Below are positions 30,381-35,240 of a DNA stretch of 35,240 nt, piece after piece. The stretch's first letter is position 1. Each line of letters begins with the position of its first letter. The stretch covers positions 1 through 35,240 of the forward strand of contig JAUCBJ010000004.1 in NCBI GenBank assembly GCA_032718475.1, given 5' to 3'. A program made the position numbers and the translations under genes. Origin of the DNA: Nemertoderma westbladi (Eukaryota; Xenacoelomorpha; Nemertodermatida; Nemertodermatidae). The notes beneath the pieces are model-generated. The model ran no database searches. It worked only from the letters and a program-made list of their open reading frames with translations, and was not told the DNA's origin.

Positions 30381-30412
30381 GTGGGCATTTGTCCCCCCCC
30401 CCCCCCCCCCCC
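30356..30412. repeat. Opposed homopolymers: G23 then C20, 14-base spacer
   Basis: G23 at 30356-30378 is followed after TGGTGGGCATTTGT by C20 at 30393-30412. Strand-internal pairing of the two tracts would give an extremely stable hairpin, and each is quadruplex-prone. Lengths may be collapsed or expanded in assembly. Confidence 0.93.
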
Positions 30413-31221
30413 AAAGAAAAAAAAACAATTATTGATAAAGTTCCAGATATTGATTTATTGCCTGATAGTTTTCCAAGTGATAAAACATTTAAAAATTATG
30501 TTACCAGGGACATTTTTATGAAGTGACAACATAAGGTTTCTTTACTTTCTGGGGAAATTTACCGTAAATATATTTTTTCCTTGTCTATTAACAATTGGAT
30601 ACAAATAAATGTTGTCTATGGACAACTGAAAACGTTATAACGTTATTGTATATCCAACAAATTAATATGAAAATTTACAGTTTTTGATGTCATTTATGGG
30701 ACAGACATATTATAATTTATAACATTATATGACACAAAATCGAATGAATAAAAATCAACACCAGAATCAAAAGCTATGAAGGTAAACACGACCATCGTAA
30801 TATTTATAATACACTACTTATTGTCTGCTTAGTATTGGGTGGTGAAGGCTTGACTCAGTAGGCCTGCTCCGTCACCGAACCCCAGACCACGATACATAAT
30901 ATAATTTATTGACAACATTTACTTTTCAATTAAAGTAAAAATCTTTAAATCTTTTAAAAACAACAATAATCCCATTCCAGAATTAAAATCCAGCTAGTTC
31001 ATGGAACTTCCCACTCCCAACGTCTGTCCAACAAATCGTTAGTAAATTAGTAAAAATTTTATTTGGACTATTACAGTGCTGAGTATGTTCTAACCAAAAC
31101 AATAAACTACATTATCCATTAAACCCATTAACTTCAAGAATAATGACAGAGAGTTGGTACAGACTGCATATTTGTCACTACATTTCCGGGGAAATCATGG
31201 CTAGTTAAAATATTAAAAGAG
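30413..31221. other. AT-rich spacer without a supported gene
   Basis: A short frame to 30526 (KVPDIDLLPDSFPSDKTF) follows the C tract but has no start outside the homopolymers and no recognisable domain. Nothing else stands out up to the 36-bp array. Confidence 0.5.
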
Positions 31222-32698
31222 TGTTCAACCTTGAGAGTTAGCGGGGCTGCCTCCCATTGTTCAACCTTGAGAGTTAGCGGGGCCGCCTCCCATTGTTCAA
31301 CCGTGAGAGTTAGCGGGGCTGCCTCCCATTGTTCAACCGTGAGAGTTAGCGGGGCTGCCTCCCATTGTTCAACCGTGAGAGTTAGCGGGGCTGCCTCCCA
31401 TTGTTCAACCGTGAGAGTTAGCGGGGCTGCCTCCCATTGTTCAACCGTGAGAGTTAGCGGGGCTGCCTCCCATTGTTCAACCGTGAGAGTTAGCGGGGCT
31501 GCCTCCCATTGTTCAACCGTGAGAGTTAGCGGGGCTGCCTCCCATTGTTCAACCGTGAGAGTTAGCGGGGCTGCCTCCCATTGTTCAACCGTGAGAGTTA
31601 GCGGGGCTGCCTCCCATTGTTCAACCGTGAGAGTTAGCGGGGCTGCCTCCCATTGTTCAACCGTGAGAGTTAGCGGGGCTGCCTCCCATTGTTCAACCGT
31701 GAGAGTTAGCGGGGCTGCCTCCCATTGTTCAACCGTGAGAGTTAGCGGGGCTGCCTCCCATTGTTCAACCGTGAGAGTTAGCGGGGCTGCCTCCCATTGT
31801 TCAACCGTGAGAGTTAGCGGGGCTGCCTCCCATTGTTCAACCGTGAGAGTTAGCGGGGCTGCCTCCCATTGTTCAACCTTGAGAGTTAGCGGGGCCGCCT
31901 CCCATTGTTCAACCGTGAGAGTTAGCGGGGCTGCCTCCCATTGTTCAACCTTGATAGTTAGCGGGGCCGCCTCCCATTGTTCAACCGTGAGAGTTAGCGG
32001 GGCTGCCTCCCATTGTTCAACCGTGAGAGTTAGCGGGGCTGCCTCCCATTGTTCAACCGTGAGAGTTAGCGGGGCTGCCTCCCATTGTTCAACCGTGAGA
32101 GTTAGCGGGGCTGCCTCCCATTGTTCAACCGTGAGAGTTAGCGGGGCTGCCTCCCATTGTTCAACCGTGAGAGTTAGCGGGGCTGCCTCCCATTGTTCAA
32201 CCGTGAGAGTTAGCGGGGCTGCCTCCCATTGTTCAACCGTGAGAGTTAGCGGGGCTGCCTCCCATTGTTCAACCGTGAGAGTTAGCGGGGCTGCCTCCCA
32301 TTGTTCAACCGTGAGAGTTAGCGGGGCTGCCTCCCATTCTTCAACCGTGAGAGTTAGCGGGGCTGCCTCCCATTGCTCAACCGTGAGAGTTAGCGGGGCT
32401 GCCTCCCATTGTTCAACCGTGAGAGTTAGCGGGGCTGCCTCCCATTGTTCAACCGTGAGAGTTAGCGGGGCTGCCTCCCATTGTTCAACCGTGAGAGTTA
32501 GCGGGGCTGCCTCCCATTGTTCAACCGTGAGAGTTAGCGGGGCTGCCTCCCATTGTTCAACCTTGAGAGTTAGCGGGGCCGCCTCCCATTGTTCAACCGT
32601 GAGAGTTAGCGGGGCTGCCTCCCATTGTTCAACCTTGATAGTTAGCGGGGCCGCCTCCCATTGTTCAACCGTGAGAGTTAGCGGGGCTGCCTCCCATT
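31222..32698. repeat. 36-bp minisatellite, about 41 copies
   Basis: The unit GTTCAACCGTGAGAGTTAGC plus GGGGCTGCCTCCCATT repeats almost without change. The rare variants are CCTTGAGAG, CCTTGATAG, GGCCGCC and CATTCTTC. A three-unit cassette (CCTTGAGAG/GGCCGCC, standard, CCTTGATAG/GGCCGCC) occurs at 31871 and again at 32555, 684 bases or exactly 19 units apart, so at least 19 units were duplicated as a block. Because 36 is divisible by three, both strands stay open (495 and 522 codons); no start context, splice site or domain supports a protein. Confidence 0.96.
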
Positions 32699-33267
32699 GC
32701 ATTCTATATTACAGCTAAGAGTCTCCGAGGTTTCGTGATTCTGTAATGTGTTTATTATATCAAGACTGAAAGAGTCAGAGTGTCAGAATGTTACAATTTT
32801 CTAATATATAATGTTCTTCGACAAACTCCTCACGGAGCAATGTGTAAATTTAATAAGACTGGTAAACCACAACACAACCATTAATTAAATCGAATTTATT
32901 AATTGGTTGACCAGGATCCAACCCGTGCCAAAATTGGAAATCCACTTTGGAAAAAAACCATGGACCACGTTTTGCATGGTTATCCATCAGGTCAAGACAA
33001 ACCCAGAACATTTTTAAAATATTTAAAATTTTCATTTTTTGAAAAAATTCAAGTAATTTTCAAAAATGCATGTAAAAAAAATTAAATCCGACTGTAATTT
33101 AATGGTGTTGTATCTATTACAGAAATCAAATATACATCACAGTATTTGTATTGTTTCGATGTTCAGTATGAAGAAACAAGCATGAATTAAAACTATGTAA
33201 ATAACCATGTAAATAATGTATATAACTTGAGAACAACAGGGGTTCTCCTATAGCCAACTGCGCATTT
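32699..33267. other. AT-rich spacer without a gene
   Basis: Only short, unsupported open frames on both strands around 32850-33085 are present. No RNA or repeat boundary was recognised. Confidence 0.5.

Positions 33268-35240
<1,973 letters not shown>

Noticed and set aside
30323-30526. ORF with poly-Gly and poly-Pro
   Set aside because: It reads through the G23 and C20 homopolymers; only the last 30 codons look protein-like and they lack support.
31134-32718. 522- and 495-residue repeat proteins on opposite strands
   Set aside because: Artefact of the 36-bp period; both strands open over near-identical units is typical of minisatellites.

Overview
The window is repeat-dominated, AT-rich nuclear DNA from an animal, most likely a marine invertebrate. 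The evidence is spliced exons with GT/AG borders, fragments of several retrotransposon classes, a BEL/Pao-type gag, a decayed tRNA-derived SINE, very long minisatellites and microsatellites, and recurring TAGGCCTA and ACCGGTA palindromes. I cannot name the species. No prokaryotic gene, operon or CRISPR array is present. The only candidate host gene is a small spliced 3' end at 13874-14930.

Layout. 1-2619 (minus): 5' part of a BEL/Pao-like retrotransposon gag, frameshifted and running off the left edge. 2620-4878: its AT-rich non-coding leader/LTR candidate, with a 289-bp tandem duplication. 4879-9600: composite repeat 'A', ending in a 2.5-kb array of 32-bp units with a palindromic core. 9939-13436: a palindromic element with ~400-bp terminal inverted repeats, split by a 2.5-kb 5'-truncated retrotransposon (reverse transcriptase, CCHC knuckle, restriction-like endonuclease) that lies between two apparently identical 140-bp direct repeats. 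13874-14930: three in-phase exons. 16905-18199: 3' end of a CR1/L2-type LINE ending in (ATT)n. 18205-18704: 34-bp minisatellite. 18706-20196 (minus): 5' part of another LINE (ORF1 plus AP endonuclease). 20486-22890: inverted copy 'B' of composite repeat A, carrying a shorter 32-bp array and a SINE. 22890-23550: GTCT-rich foldback DNA. 23572-28340: a foldback element with ~110-bp inverted ends enclosing about 70 copies of a 63-bp satellite. 28943-29150 and 30356-30412: G-rich repeats and G/C homopolymers. 31222-32698: about 41 copies of a 36-bp minisatellite. 33268-33934: a LINE 3' end whose tail continues into an uninterrupted TATC tract of more than 1.3 kb to the right edge.

There is no metabolic or regulatory system here; what links the parts is genome dynamics. 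Inverted-repeat elements carry or have spawned tandem arrays (32 and 63 bp), LINE 3' ends run into microsatellites, and a retrotransposon has inserted in an inverted-repeat element with what looks like an exceptionally long target-site duplication. The last is the most interesting observation, followed by the foldback/satellite units. The 1010-, 405-, 522- and 495-residue open frames in the 63- and 36-bp arrays are by-products of repeat periods divisible by three and should not be annotated as proteins.
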